A stretch of 50,000 nucleotides of DNA, from positions 1,848,137-1,898,136 of the forward strand of contig CM022668.1 in the NCBI GenBank assembly GCA_012295275.1, in the 5' to 3' direction. The number at the start of each line of letters is the position of its first letter. Position 1 is the first letter of the stretch. Below are positions 1 to 14,558 of the stretch, piece by piece. A model generated the notes under the pieces. It had not been told where the DNA came from. It did no database searches and worked only from the letters and a program-made list of their open reading frames with translations. The translations under genes and the position numbers were made by a program. Origin of the DNA: Chrysomallon squamiferum. Its lineage: Eukaryota; Mollusca; Gastropoda; Neomphalida; Peltospiridae.

Positions 1-232
1 ATGTAAACGTGTGTAAATATAAACTGACTGACGGTGCACTGCATTAAAATAAACACTTCAACGTTTTAACACTGTTAGTGAATATCAGCACATTACTTTT
101 ATCATTTCACGCTCACTGTTATTATACTTCATTTTATCTCAAGGTCACGTGTGGACAACTCTAACGTCATTTCATCTGACGGAAAACACAATGGCGACCT
201 CAAATCGCTGCTTCATTTGCTCACCAAGTATT

Positions 233-338
233 TGTTGGTTACAGAACGAGTGTGGCCTGTGACAGGCTGCAGTGTGCAGTGTTGTTTACGTGCCACACAG
301 TTTTTGTCAAACCATCATCCCGAATCTGAGCTGCGACT
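233..338 (-). other. possible exon of unknown frame
   Basis: On the minus strand a good acceptor (ctaacaattcatctcttcag) is followed after about 105 nt by a strong donor (cttg|gtgagc). No frame is open over the whole stretch, though the 3' part reads TGHTRSVTNKYL. It might be a noncoding or terminal exon of the gene suggested at 2641-2691. Confidence 0.2.
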
Positions 339-391
339 GAAGAGATGAATTGTTAGATAAACAGATCAATTTAAAGAACTATCAGTCAGCT

Positions 392-408
392 ACCTAAATT
401 ATTATTAT

Positions 409-440
<32 letters not shown>

Positions 441-453
441 GTAGTAGTAGTAA
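392..453. repeat. palindromic (ACT)n(AGT)n microsatellite
   Basis: (ATT)n passes into about ten ACT units and then into about four AGT units, so the junction can fold back on itself. Confidence 0.85.
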
Positions 454-1499
454 CAATAACCTGCATATAAAATATAAAATGTATAAAACTATACATCAGC
501 TAATTATATATAAAATGAAAAAGAATTAGTGAAAAATAATAATTAAGTTAATGAGAACTGAAATATGCAACTGGGACGTCCAAATTACCTGAACAGCTTC
601 TTTTGACGTTGCTAAAAATAAAAAATAAAAGGTTAAAGTCAGTTCTCTAAATAAAACTAACTAGATTAAAATAAGATTGAATGACGTAGATGTGAAAATT
701 ATTTCCTCTTCATATCATGAAATAAATAATAATTTAAAATAGATTAAAAATATAATTCCCTTGATACTGAGCACACAGACAACCTTTTAAAACATTTTAA
801 ATTATTTTTTAATTACCGTCATGTTGTATATATTTTAAGGGTAAACCGATTACAGATTCCGGTTTATGCTATATTATAGATGATATTCTGGCATTAATCT
901 CAAATAAATGACATTATAAGATGTTTATCATTTTTATTAACCACTTAATTGTTTCTAGTAAATGCTAACCAAGTTCCTGCAGTCCTAAGCAACTATTAAT
1001 TAATTGTCTTTAAAATTCTAAACATTTCTTCTTTACCTGTCTCCATAATTCTGAAGAGACATTATTCAAAAGTCTAAACAGCTGTTACGTAATTATTTCT
1101 AATTTTAAACAAATATAATGTTAACAATAACTGTCATTTAACTGTATCTAGAAAATTCAAGCAAACAACGAATACTAATTTGTTTTGTTGTTGATTCTGC
1201 ACGATAACAGAAACCCAGTTTTCACAGTATTTCTCATTTTTCTCTTTGTTAATCCAGTCAGCGAAAATCGTTTAAATCGAACTGGTAAAGTGTGGTTTAA
1301 AAACGTGGTGTTATTTCCCACCTATGTAAGGAGGATATTATTTAACCAGATCTAATTTTAATTCACTGACCTTGATATTTGTTCACGTCCTTCAGGGGTT
1401 GTTAATCTTTTAAAGATAAGAATATTCTCATTGCTTCAAGGTCATAATCATATGAAATAAATTGAAGTAAACCATCCAGAAATTATCAAAATCAGTAAC

Positions 1500-1537
<38 letters not shown>

Positions 1538-2511
1538 AGAAAAAAAAAAAAAAAAATTGAAAAACTAGGATGTGTTCTTAGACTATTTAATACGATTCAT
1601 TTAACAAAACTGATAAAAGTGCGAAACATGATTTAAATAGTAATTAGTTATGGCGATTGGCTAACTCACTCAAAAACTGACTAACCTACTGACTGATTTA
1701 CTGATTTTCTGATTGATTGACTGACTGACTTATCAGACAAACTGACTGAATGAATACTGACTATTATTATTATTACTGTTATTGTTGTTGTTGTTTTTGT
1801 TGTTACTTTGTTGTTACGGTTATTATTATTATTATTGTTATTGTTGTTATTGTAATGACTAAGTATCAGACAAACGGTCTCAGTGACTAAACATTTTTTT
1901 ATTATTATTATAATTGTTGTTGTTGTTGTTGCTGCTGCTGGTGTTGTTATGATATACAGTTGTTTTTTGTAAATAGTACTGGTTGTTATTGCTGTGTTGT
2001 GGTTAAATGTCACTGTGATCTGAGTTTCTTGCTTCAATCGTGTGATCACTCAGCTATTCTGACAAAAATGAAATACTTCCATTTTAATTTTCAAATTTTC
2101 AAATAATGATATGGTTTCTTTTGATTAAATGAAGAAAGCATCAATTCTCTCTCTGTCTGTGCCTGTCTCTCTGTCAATCTATCTACCTATCCCCTCTGTC
2201 TCATTAAAACAGAGATGATGAAATACTAAAAGAAAAATACACAGTTGCAGCTTATACACATGTAAGTAAACACACCAGTAAGATATATCATCCTGTTAAT
2301 ATTAAAATGTGTTGTTTTATTAATGAGCGACAGAGTCAAAGAAAATCAAAGCGGAAGATAAAGAAACAGAAAATAATAATAATAACCACCACCACCACCA
2401 ACAACAACAACAGCAGCAGCAATAATAATAATAGCATGATGATGATGATGAAGATATTAATGATCTGAATTATAATAACAAAAATATCTTTCATTGCTAC
2501 TGTTCAAAAAC

Positions 2512-2544
<33 letters not shown>

Positions 2545-2640
2545 ACAACACTAGATTAGAAACTTAATGCTAATAATTAAAAAAATAATTAACAAAAAAA
2601 ACATGACAAAATACACAAGCAATCAGAAAGGTGATTTTAC
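454..2640. other. AT-rich noncoding region with simple repeats
   Basis: Holds poly(A) at 1503-1556, TTG/TTA trinucleotide tracts at 1760-1945, mixed AAC/AGC/AAT tracts at 2380-2445 and (CA)n at 2519-2547. I see no supported exon. Confidence 0.7.
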
Positions 2641-2691
2641 CGCCTGCAGCCTCAATCTGGCGTCAATTAGCTGGACTCGTGACTTCGCCAT
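2641..2691 (-). CDS. possible first exon of an unknown gene
   Basis: A GC-richer island (2640-2900) holds ATGGCGAAG on the minus strand in a YY1-like context (aaagATGGCG). The frame reads MAKSRVQLIDARLRLQA and ends at a GCG|gtaaaa donor in phase 0. The rest of the gene would lie to the left, partly outside the window. I do not recognise the protein. Confidence 0.35.
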
Positions 2692-2944
2692 CTTTGAACT
2701 GTGGCTGGCGGGCGAATGATTGCAAAACCAACCTCTTCCCAACACTTCTACCGGCAACAGTCTTTTCCTGGCGCTGTCCAGAATAGTGTCCGTAACCGCC
2801 AGCGAGGAAAATATTTTTCAAGTCTGAGTTTAGTAAATTCTTCACAGGCTTTGACTTGTTTTAAACAATCCGGCCAGAAGCGAAATCTGGTGTTACACGA
2901 AAAATATTTGTACTCGTTTCTATAGCAACCACGACACACATACA

Positions 2945-3048
2945 CTATCGAAACTGAGTCAGACTAATGTAGCATTGTTTCTTTGTTTTATACTAGTATT
3001 TTTACTACGCTATTAGGACTGTTACTACCACTATTACAACTACTTAAA

Positions 3049-3087
<39 letters not shown>

Positions 3088-4166
3088 TATTATTATAACG
3101 TTATTACTATTATTATTATTATTACTACCATTACTACTATTATTACTATGACTACTGACAATAATTATAACAATACAGTTACTGCAACTGCCTCAGAATT
3201 TTGTTAAAATATAACAATACCACTTTTCTATGAGTAGTATTAATAGTAACACTAACAATAGTACTAGTTCTAGTAACTGTAATAGTAATGATTGTAGTAT
3301 TAGTAGTAGAAATAGTAATGAAACAATAATAGTAGAAGTAATAGTAGTGGCATTAGTAGTAGTAGTAATGGTAGTAGTTGTAGTAGTGTTAGTGATAGTA
3401 GTAGTAGTAGTTGTTAAATAGTAGACTAAATGTAGTAATTATATTAATATTATGTAGTAGACGTACACGTAGTAAAAGTAACAACAGCATTAGTGGTAAC
3501 AGTAGTAGTAAAAGTATGAAGTAGCAGCTTAACTAGATATACATATCTTAGTGAAATTAGAAAGTAGTCTTGTTAACACAAATTTAATAAAAACTCGTAT
3601 GTCTGGACCCGACGAGGTTCCTGAACTTTAACGAGAACTAGAAAAGTCGCGTCGACATCTGAAAACAATAATTGAAAACGAGAAATGTCAACGAACGAAG
3701 AAAGGAAAATAATTATTAAAAAAAAAATACATTTAATAAGCTGTCACTTTTAGTCTGAGAGAAAACTGATATATATTTATTAAAGGCAAATGTTCTAGAC
3801 ATTAGTGAAAAAATTGTTCGTTATCTTTTTCTTTGTCTTTCTTGCTTTCTTTCATTCTTTCTTAATTTTTTTTCATGTCATTATTAATCGACTATTAATA
3901 AAATAAAATTATAAAGTACATTTCTTCTGATTTTAACCAAGCCTAACTTTGCACTTTCGGTTACTTCCAAATTTAACTAATTACAAAACTATCTAAATTC
4001 GATTTTCAAATGATCCCTTCATTTTTATTTTTATTTTAAAATGCTATATAAATTAATTCATTATTTATCGTTCTGCTTTCTTTTATTTGGTTCTGTTTTA
4101 TTTTAACAAATATTGTCTAAAGGCTTCTTTTTACTTCTTTATTTATTTTCTTCATCTCTTATGCTC

Positions 4167-4200
<34 letters not shown>

Positions 4201-4408
4201 TAATAATAATAATAATAATAAAAAATAATAACGGTATATATTTCGCGCTGAAGGATAGGTTCTGGCTTTCCTGGCTGAACGATCATTTACGTCATAATGA
4301 CGTCACTAATTACTAAATTCAAATGGCAAAACTGTTAAATGATCACTCATGTCGAAGATACGCAAAAGAAAACAAAATTTGTTTCTTTTTTTCTTTTCTC
4401 TTCTTTTG

Positions 4409-4451
<43 letters not shown>

Positions 4452-6143
4452 ATTATCATAATTTTATTTCATGCAGAAAAAAAGTGTTTAAAAAATCAGT
4501 AGTTGAAGAAAGCTCATGTGTCTCATTATTTTCAATGTTTCTGTTGTTTGTTTATTGCTTTTTTCTTTTATCTTTTTTTTTTTTAAAGTTTATCTTAGAT
4601 TTCTTCAACTTTGAGATTTTTTATTTTAAGTTTACTATTTTCAAGTTTAATATGAGATCTGAGGCGATAGTGTGGAAGAATCGATACAGAAACATTTGTG
4701 ACAGTCTTGTTGGAAACTAATCTCAGTTTGTTGAAACGTTAGACGTAACACAGGTTGTGATTATTACTTTTCGATATATCACACACTTGAGTTAAAATCT
4801 GCAAATCTTTCAAAGTGAAGAGACGTTTAACTTGTCAGTGATTTCTCCGATAAAATCTTCTTCAATCTTACACCATCATTTCTCGTGTCGTAATATATTT
4901 TTATGTGTTTTTCATTCAATATTATATATATATATACTGTAAATAATAAACACTGGAGTCACTTGAGACAGATTGGAAGTACAGTTTGGGTTAAAATAAT
5001 GATTTATTCATTCAGAATTACACTTCATGCAATTCATGCTTCTTTTCTTTCTTTTCCTTTTTAGAAACCCCCTCCCAGAAATGAAAAATAAAAATAGCCC
5101 CACACAAAAATAAATAAAAATTAAATAACTAAGAAACGTATCATGCATGTCTGTATTTATAAATAAAAAAAATGTCAGGTGATAAAATATTTTTCGATTA
5201 ATTCTCTTTTATGTTGCAATCAAAGTCGCCTTTGTTTTGATCAGTTTCTTTTTTGTTATGTTTAATTCTTATTCTAATGATTTACCGCAACAAAGAGTAA
5301 TGTCAGTGAGCTGATAAAGAGAAAATATTGGAGACAAAAATAAACATGCACTTTGATCTGAGCACATCAACTGATCTTGCCACACAAGCCTGTTACAGCG
5401 AGTTTACTTTTTTATCTTGTTTATTAAATTTTCAAACTATCACTCACTGTGATCTGCAGTTTTTCTCAAAACGCTGTGATTTCAGCGTAAAAACTAAATA
5501 AAAAATATACTCCTCTCTCCTGCAAACTATGGACCAAATTCTGAACAAAGAAAATTTAATTTCGAGTTAACTGGTTTAAGCAAAAATAGGATGATGATGA
5601 TTTCTAATATTATTATTATTATTATTATTAATTTTGTTGTGATTGATGATGATGATGATAAGGTTGTTGTTCTGATACTATTTAAATACTGTACACAGAA
5701 TTAAGAAATGTTAGTGTATTGTACAAAGTATACAATGCATTACATACAATACAATACAATATACAGTTTTTTAGTTTCAACTATCTATAACTTACAATGT
5801 CGTAAATAGATATGTCTAGCGACTTAAATGTAACTTTATAGGTAAATAATTTTAACAAATTCTGTTTTGTCTTATTTTATCAGATCCTATCTTACCCTTT
5901 CAAACTGTTCTATCTTACCCTTTCAAACTGTTCTATCTTACCCTTTCAAACTGTTCTATCTTCCCTTTCAAACTGTTCTATCTTACCTTGTTTTACCATA
6001 CCAACTGTTATTGTTTGCCTGTTATTTTCTTGTTGCTGACTCTCGTTTGTTTATATGTCCGTGTTACCTATACGTATGACGTCACGCGACGTAAGCTCGA
6101 TTGTTTTATGTCAACGTCAGAGCACAGTAAGGCGAGTAAGGCG

Positions 6144-6199
<56 letters not shown>

Positions 6200-6480
6200 G
6201 ACCATCATCATTCTCAATATCAATGTTAATTTACAGATGTTACTGCCTAGGTATTTGACTGATGATATACGTTTTCGCTGAAATCCTAATAGTTTCATTC
6301 AGTAATTCTTTCTATCGTTCTTTCTTTTTTTCTTGATTGTTTGTTTGTTGGTGTGTTTGTCTGCTTGTTTAATTAATGAATGTTTGTTAATTGTTTATTT
6401 TTACAGTTTTGCTTTCACTTTCTTCAATACTTAATTTGTACTCTAGTTATTTATTCGTGTTTTTACACACTCAGTTTTAC
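2945..6480. other. repeat-rich noncoding region
   Basis: ATT tracts (3050-3170), AGT/AAC trinucleotide island (3230-3510), AAT (4171-4235), poly(T) (4411-4450), ATT/GAT (5610-5660), a 23-bp minisatellite of about five units (5885-5990, core ctttcaaactgttctatctt) and ATT (6146-6200). A coiled-coil-like frame near 3640-3710 (RELEKSRRHLKT) has no clear splice sites and is not called as a gene. Confidence 0.7.
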
Positions 6481-6760
6481 TGCTCTTTTTTAGTGTAGCA
6501 ATAAAGCGTGCAGATTTAGAATCTAACAAGAAAAGTACATTAACAGAGACCGCGACTCCGCGTCCTACTCGCGTTCAAAGTTTCACTTACTCAAATAAAA
6601 CAGTAATGCGTATTCTAGCCGCGCAATTTACACACACAGATTGTTACTGTACACCTGTATCGTTTGAGCTGATTGGCTCGCTCAGCCAAGAAGAAAAAGC
6701 AATTACCCAATCAAAAGGAGAGCAAGATGGAAGTGACTCGTAGACAAATATTAACTTGAA
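6480..6760. promoter_or_regulatory. possible promoter-like island
   Basis: A non-repetitive stretch with several CGs, a CCAAT-type box in each direction (gattggctcgc near 6673 and acccaatcaa near 6705) and no coding frame. No gene can be assigned. Confidence 0.25.
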
Positions 6761-6899
6761 ATTTGCTTTAAGAAAACGATTCGCTGTAAAATGTTGATCA
6801 AATCACATCAGTATTACACAAAGTAATCTGATCACTGCAAATTTTACTTCTCCTTCATCGGCGTTTTCTTAATCATTGACATGTCAGTTTTATTATCTT

Positions 6900-6993
6900 T
6901 TATATTGTTGTTGTTGTTGTTGTTTTAGCTTTTGTTGATTGTGATGACGTTGATGTTTTATAGTTAATAATAATACTAATACTAATAATAATC

Positions 6994-7024
<31 letters not shown>

Positions 7025-7100
7025 CAACAACAACAACATTAACATTAGAGAAATCTAGATACGATGAGTTTATAGAAAGAAAGTGAATCGTGGTTTTACA

Positions 7101-7141
<41 letters not shown>

Positions 7142-8520
7142 CACACAAACACACACACACATTATAAATAAATTAATTAATTAAAAAGGGGACAAAGTGT
7201 GAAGCGTAGAAGGGTTTTAAAAGATAAATTATTTATTCTTAGGAAGAGTTTTGAATTATTCTATTAACTAGTGATTTTAAAAATAGGCGTGCTTTAAATG
7301 TTGTGATATAAACTAGAAACGTTATTCTTAATATTACCATAGACAATGACTGTTGTGTTATATCGCTGTTAAAAGATCACTTCATCGCATTTATCTGGTC
7401 ACATAGTAAAAGTGTTAACTATAGCTGTCTTACTAGTAATTTGTTTAAAATCTTCTGTTAAAAAAAAGAAGAAGAAAAAAATAACAAAAAAAAAAAAAAT
7501 GAAAGAAACTAAAAAAAAAAAAAATCTTACTTTTCCAAAACGTCACCGTCGTTAGATTTATGCAGATAAAACAAATATTATTTTAAAAGTTTAAATTTAT
7601 GAAAAGTATTTTGTACACAGAACATGTGGAAGGAAGAACAGATATTACGAAGGAACGTTATAAATTGTTTCGTTGATAAAGCAGTTAATATTTTTCTTGA
7701 AAGGTTTTCAATTACGTTAAAAAAATGAATATTTAATGAGAAGCTGTGCTTATCGGAGAGGTTTTTATATCAAGACCGATCAAAATACAAACGTTAGAGC
7801 TGAATTGTGATAGTTCTGTAAATAGATTATTAATGATACCAGTCTACGAAATTACCTCTAAATCCTTTTCATGTAAAGTCCATCACAGGTCGATTAGTAA
7901 ATTTATTTATTATCAGTCCGCTTCGCCATTGATCGTGTTTGCAGAAATTGATTATGCATTTATCTTGAATAAGAAGATCACGAGATTTTCAGTGTACTGA
8001 AATATATCATAGGTTCCATCTATTCACAGACTACAAATCTGTTAACTTCATTTTTCTAAATTTGTGTTAAAAATTATTTTCAAAGAATAAAATGAAATAG
8101 TTGTCAAGGGGATAAATATACAGTATATGTACTTTCTTTTTTCTTTTCTTTTCTTCTTCTTCTTCTTCTTCTTCTTCTTCTTCTTCTTCTTTTTCTTCAT
8201 TATTACTGTTTCGTACGATACGTTATAAATCATTTATTATTTTTTACTTTTGTTCTTGTTGTTAATTTGTTTGTTTTAAGTCTGAAGTTGTGTAAATTTA
8301 GAACATCGAAAGGAGAAAAAGAGTTTTCATTGTTTTGTCTTAACAACTGTTTTTTGTTGTTGTTGTTGTTCTGCTTCTTCTTGTTATTAGTAGTATTGAT
8401 GTTGTTGTTGTTTTGTTATTACTGTTGTGGTTGTTGTTCTTTTTTTTTTTTTTCTTCTTCTTATTATTATTAGTATTGTTGTTATTGTTGTTGTTGTGAT
8501 TACATATATAAGTTTGTGCG
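6900..8520. repeat. cluster of microsatellites
   Basis: TTG at 6905-6925, AAT to AAC at 6965-7040, (CA)n at 7101-7160, CTT at 8152-8195 and TTG/TTA/CTT at 8355-8495. Unique AT-rich sequence with no supported gene lies between. Confidence 0.85.
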
Positions 8521-8613
8521 TGCTTGTGGTCTTGCTGTCTTTAACTGTAACATGTAGTCTTTCTGAAACACGAAATATTGGCCAGACGCCTAAAACAACA
8601 AGCAAATAAATAC

Positions 8614-8653
8614 CTCCAAGTTTTCTACATTGCACAGCCATTCCATCTGCCAT
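8614..8653 (-). CDS. possible first exon of an unknown gene
   Basis: ATGGCAGATGG in a good start context on the minus strand gives MADGMAVQCRKLG and runs to a GGAG|gtattt donor (phase 1). The flanks carry a little more CG than average. No following exon was found, so support is weak. Confidence 0.2.
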
Positions 8654-8955
8654 TTTCCTTAGCTTTTACTGAGTGACGGACGTAGAACGATAAGAACAGA
8701 ACTACTATCCTAAAAACGATGTTTATTTAACCAGACGTTCATTGAGTGAACTATTCTTATCAGAATATTTATAGTTTTGTACTTTTAAACGTGAAGGAAT
8801 CTATGTATTTTTAATGTCTATTAAAGAGTTTCTTGCAAACAGGGCGGAATGTGTGGTACAGCGCTGCAAATGGCTGTTTCTGATTTCATTAACCTGCCTG
8901 TAGTCACGGATGTGTGACGCCATACACAGTGAAGTATCAAACTGTTGAGCACGTA

Positions 8956-9055
<100 letters not shown>

Positions 9056-9159
9056 GTATCTATTTTTCGATCGGTCTTTTTAGTTTCGCTCGTTCTTAAT
9101 CTAACTGAAACTGAACACTGCTCGATGTGAAAAAGATTTACGAGGACAGAAAAACTACG

Positions 9160-9194
<35 letters not shown>

Positions 9195-9199
9195 CGGAT

Positions 9200-10877
9200 C
9201 TCTGAGCTGTTACAAATTAAAACTTCATCCGGTCTGGCGCGACATTTCTAGTTAAAATTAGTTAATAGATTTTCTCACTTCAGAATGAAGCATTTTGGGA
9301 ATCATTCATTCAAAAGACCGCCACACAACAAGATGCACGTCTTAATTATATCCCTGTGTCTATACCCCATCGACACTGTCCATGCTAAATAAAACTTGTT
9401 CAATTTTAACAGAACATTTTTCTAGCGTCGATCGTGCCCTCCACACAACAAATAAATAAATAAAATATAGTAAAAAAGAAAAATATCCATAAACTTTGTA
9501 ATAATCTACATTCCACTGTCAGTTATTACAAGAAGCGGTTACACAGAATAACAGTTAATATCTTAGTTACAAATCATTTTTGAAGTCTATGAAATAATCC
9601 ATAGCTGTAAGAAGAGTTAAATAAAGTTATTTACATAGTTTTATATATATACACACATATAGTTATAAACACAAACAATCAACTAAAGTTATATACCAGT
9701 TATATACATTTAGTCAGTTATTATGAGCTATAGGCATGGGGACAGTTAAACAGAGTTATATAAACAACTGTATAAAATTATAGCATAGTTATATACAGAG
9801 AGGCAGTAACAGACAATCATATAATAACATAGTAAGTCTTATGTACGTATAGCTAGTTATACACAGTTATATAGAGACAGATATAGAAAATATAAATAAA
9901 TGAATGAAGTAAAAAAACAAATTAAAAAAAAAACGAAATAAAAAGGAAAGAAAAACGAAATTAAAAAAAAAAAAAGAAAAGAAAAAGTAGAAAAATGACG
10001 AATAAAATTTGTTTTTAATTTGTATAAATGATTTTAAATATTTGCACGTAAAATTTAAATTAAAACGAGATATTTGAAATTCCATGCACGATGAACAAAC
10101 AACGAAAGTTCTTCACATTACTGAAAAGTCACGTCATTTTGTAAAAGGAAAACAAGAAAAACATTTGCCTGCTTAAAGTAATTAACAGACGTTGTTTTAA
10201 ATTCATAATTTAGAAATGTAAGGAGCTGTTATTACAATACTGATAAATACTAGAGCGCAGATTCGATATAGTGACGTCACTGGTTGTAGTTTTAATTATT
10301 ATCCTTTTCATAGTTGCCGTCGTTATTAAAACATTACTTACCATAACATCAATAACAATCATCATTATTAGAACGTCATCCATATCGGCCTATTCATTAA
10401 AAGATTACACACCATGAAATGAACGTGAACAACAAATCGACTACAGCGAGAAAAAGAATCAGAAGAAATAAAGTACAAAGAATTCTGCTCTACTGAGACA
10501 GATACAAATGTTAGCAGATTTGCCAGCTGAATAGGCAGTTTCTTTTCTCATACATACAACTAAAGATTCGTAGCGTACAAAACTACGGCTATAATACAAC
10601 ATTTGTCTTTGTTCGCGTTATGTTGACGTCAAATTAGGCTGGTAACTAATGGCTCGGAACAATGATATGACGTCATAGATCAGAAACTGCCTCGCTCGGA
10701 AAAGACTTCAAAGATTAATATAAGATAGCAGCAAGAAGCCGGAAGAAGAGAGAAATAAAGATGCAATCGATCACGAGTTTTTACATGGCTACACTCTCGT
10801 CTGGTAAAGGCCATGCCAGCAATTACAACAACATCACAAGTTATACGTTATAGTAAATATTAAAAATAAACATTTAC

Positions 10878-10943
<66 letters not shown>

Positions 10944-11668
10944 AGGACTGGATAGAAAGAGGGATGTAGAAAGGATGGATGTAGAAGGATTTTGTGAAAG
11001 TTAAGATAATAATAAAAACAAATAAAAATAATTTATAAAAATAATGATGATGACGATGAAATAAATACATAAATAAAATAAAACGACAGCATTAAATAGT
11101 CACATTCATACGTAAAATAAAACTTTCCCTATAAGATTTTTCTTTTAAAGGTTGACTGAAATATTAGTTTTGTTTATTTATTTAGTTACTTACATGTGTG
11201 TTTATTTATTTGTTTACTTAATCAGTTAGTTGGTTATAGTTATTTATTTAGTTAGTTACAGAATAACGCTATGTAAGTAGTGGCTGGTGAACTTTGTAAT
11301 GACGAAGCCAATCTCTCCCTCCTCAATCTTGTTATCGTTCGATTATCAAGCAGTGTTTGTCACAGTTTACATTAGTGTGCAGAATCAAACGCGACCTCGT
11401 GAATGAAACGTTGGAGAACGATTTGTAAAGATGCTGAACCTGTCAGAACTATATCGGCAACACTCATCTCACACGTGACCCCAAGACTGGCCTCAAATGA
11501 GGTCTGACAAGATATGAAATCGAAACTCGATTTGTAAGAATACAAACGTTCAAAATAAGATGAAATAAAAATGGACGTCTCTCAATCAACCGACCGCGTT
11601 AATTATTTACATGAATTGAGTTTTATTACAAATTATTATTTTTTATTATTATTCGCAGAAATAAGAAG

Positions 11669-11720
<52 letters not shown>

Positions 11721-14399
11721 TAAAAAAAATAAAAAAAAAAAAAAAAAAAAAAAAGAAATAACGAAAAGAAAAGAAAAAATATATATTAGAAGTGTGTTTA
11801 CTGTAGAGTCTCTCCAGTGTTTGCTTTCTTTTTATTTTTGGCCAGGAATCAATAAGACAAGTCTCTGAATGAATCTTTATATATTTGTTGTTCTTGCTCT
11901 GCTTTTAGATGTTTTATTTTTTAATTATTATTATTTTTTACGTTTGTTTATTTTTGCTTTTGTTTTTGGTTAATACAGTCCACGATTACTTCTCTTATTT
12001 TTGTTTCTTTCTTATAGCATTTTTTCCTTCTTCTGTCTGTGTCAGTCTGCGTATATGTTTGTTTGTTTCTAGTTATTTACTTAAATTATATTTTATGTTT
12101 TGAAAACAAATTATTTAAGCAACTTCTGTTCATTTATTTACATTTATTTACCGCGTGTTTCTGAAATAAATAATATTGTTTGTTTGCTAATTAGTAAGTA
12201 ACTGAAATATAAAACCGAAAATCTCAAACAGACGGTTTTGTATTTCTTTTCTCATTATGATTCTACAAAATCAAATGATTGGCACCTAATAAGCGTTATT
12301 AAACAGTCTGTTGACATGTCCGTAATTATTTATTAATTAGATATATTTATAGAAACTGATCTTCCCTGTTAATGCTAATTATCATCACAAACACAGAAAG
12401 CTCCAGTGACTGGCAAACATCGTGGTTTCACACAACATACAGAGGCCTTTAAAATATACTTTACACACACAGTAAATAACAAGGTTTTTATAGAGATATA
12501 TGTGAATAAATAACTATGAATATGTATAGTTTACTGAATAACAAACACTTTGTACAGATATGTTTATATAAATAGCTATGAATATGGAGAGTTTATTAAA
12601 TAACACTCAGTTTATTAAATAACAAACTCTTTATACAGATATCTTTAAATAAATAACTATGAATATACAGAGTTTTCTAAATAACAAACTCTTTATACAG
12701 ATATCTTTAACTATGACATTAAGTATAAAGTATCTTACATAATCAGCTTTAGATTCGACATAGTAAACAAATCTTCCGTGTAAATTATATTTTCTAAAAA
12801 CACGGTAAAAAAGCATTTCTCAAATGTTGTGTTCAGTGGAATAGATCCTGGAAGAGAGAAAGAAGTATCACATTAGAGACGCCATTAAATTATCACGCTT
12901 AGACGGGAAATCACCGACAATCGACATTACGTCATGACACTAGCTGACTCGCACAGTGCAGCTTGAACTGAAATAATCTTCTACACTGATTCACTTAACG
13001 TGGTTTAGACTTGTTTACTGAAGACTTGTTAAGGACTGCTTAACACAACGTAATGCATCTTGAGTCTTGATTGGATTATGTTTCATCTTTAATATCCACT
13101 TGTTTTGAGCGGAGTTTTAAAAGTAATATCACATGTACCTCTTTAGACAAACAGAAAACACACCTGAAATGATAATCTGTAACATTAATATTTCCTACAG
13201 GTGAAAAGCTTAATAGTTCTTGTACAATCGTTTGCTACAGTTTTATTTATTTTTTGTTTATTTTTATTTTCTATTTATTTAAAGTTTATTTTTGGTAAAA
13301 CAGCGGCTGCTCTAATTAAGTTAGGTATCAGTTTTATAGCTTGAAATACATTTTTTTTTCAAAATCTGTTTGTTAGACGTCATAAAGAAAAACAATAAAA
13401 GTACACAGCTCTATGAGAACACTGTCAGTAATTAAGAGTCTTAATATAAGTAACATCTATTAACGAGAACACTTTAAAACGAGCTGGATGTATGAGCTCT
13501 TTCTAAGTATTTATTTTTAAAGAAGTTTGATCTTCCTGCTTTACTGTTAACTGTGGTAATAGCTGACTGATCTAAAAGCTGTCTGGTGATGATCAAACAA
13601 CGACGATATTTTATGATCATCTGAAAAGGGAGAGAAACACAAATTGCTTCCTGACTCGACTGGAATTATTTCTTTGCATCATTTTATAAATGGCGTTTCT
13701 CGTGTCATGTCTGGTAACTGTTCTGAAGCGAGACGTGGTTCAATGGTCGAGGTGGGAGGCGGAGGTCTCGCGGGCCAACGTTCTTTCGTGAACCCCTTGA
13801 TTTAGTCCATCAGCAGGTCAGCGTGTCTGACTGGTTTATCGCAGGCCATACTCTCTCTCTGTGTATGGGTGTGTGTGCGTGTGTGTGTATATATATATTT
13901 GCTAGAGAGACAGACAGACAGACAAAAAAAAAAAATATATATATTTTCTAAAAAATATAGTACAAGTATTCCATGCAGATGTATAAATCATTTGACGTGC
14001 ACACTGACATTCATTTAAATACGTTTTCCTTGCTATTTTAGAGAGGCACATCGAATGCACTGAACAAATGATTTTATTTTTTTTTCATTTATAACATACA
14101 TTTTATATTTTTTCTTCTTTTTTTTTTTTTTATGTCTTTTTAGAAATTTATTTTCATACGTTTAAAAGTCTCAACGGAATGAAATTTAATAACATAAAAT
14201 AACATTAATAAGAACAACGATTTGAAGTTGGATATCTCAGAACGGAAACCAAACGTTAATTATTGATTTACTTATTACCGATCTTCTATTTTAATTATGT
14301 ATTTTTTTGATTATTTTAAAATTATTTTTCAATAATTAAAATATATATATTTTTTTAAATCAACAAAAAATATACAAACATGTTTTGAAAGATAACGTT
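9200..14399. other. intergenic region without a supported gene
   Basis: Contains a degenerate agttata-rich stretch (9630-9880), (AG)n at 10886-10940, AAT plus poly(A) at 11670-11755, and a roughly 60-bp tandem repeat of about four units (12474-12712, core ctctttatacagatatcttt). Several unique blocks (10250-10830, 11270-11580, 12840-13830) carry no convincing exon. A GC-rich block near 13735-13800 has a weak tRNA-SINE look. Confidence 0.6.
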
Positions 14400-14558
14400 A
14401 TAACGGAAGTAGTGTTAGCCCCGAGGAAGAGTTTTGTTCTGTTTCGTAACGTCTCGGGACAGCGCGGTTTATCCGAAGCTCAGCGAAATGTTCTGAGTAC
14501 AATACCTAAAAGTTTAATGAAAATATTAAAGTGTTTGCTGTTATTTCGCTGACGAACG
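14400..14558 (+). promoter_or_regulatory. TUBD1: TUBD1 upstream region and 5' leader
   Basis: A stretch with more CG dinucleotides than the flanks lies directly before the TUBD1 start. It contains an ETS-type site CGGAAGT at 14404-14410 and no TATA box near by. This is typical of a housekeeping or ciliary gene promoter; the start site itself cannot be placed. Confidence 0.5.

Noticed and set aside
3606-3715. Coiled-coil-like frame on +
   Set aside because: Interrupted by a stop and without clear splice sites; could be a relic but cannot be supported.
12838-12940. Possible terminal exon on + (ILEERKKYHIRDAIKLSRLD)
   Set aside because: A 30-codon open stretch after an AG, but without a pyrimidine tract, family match or upstream exon; such a length is expected by chance.
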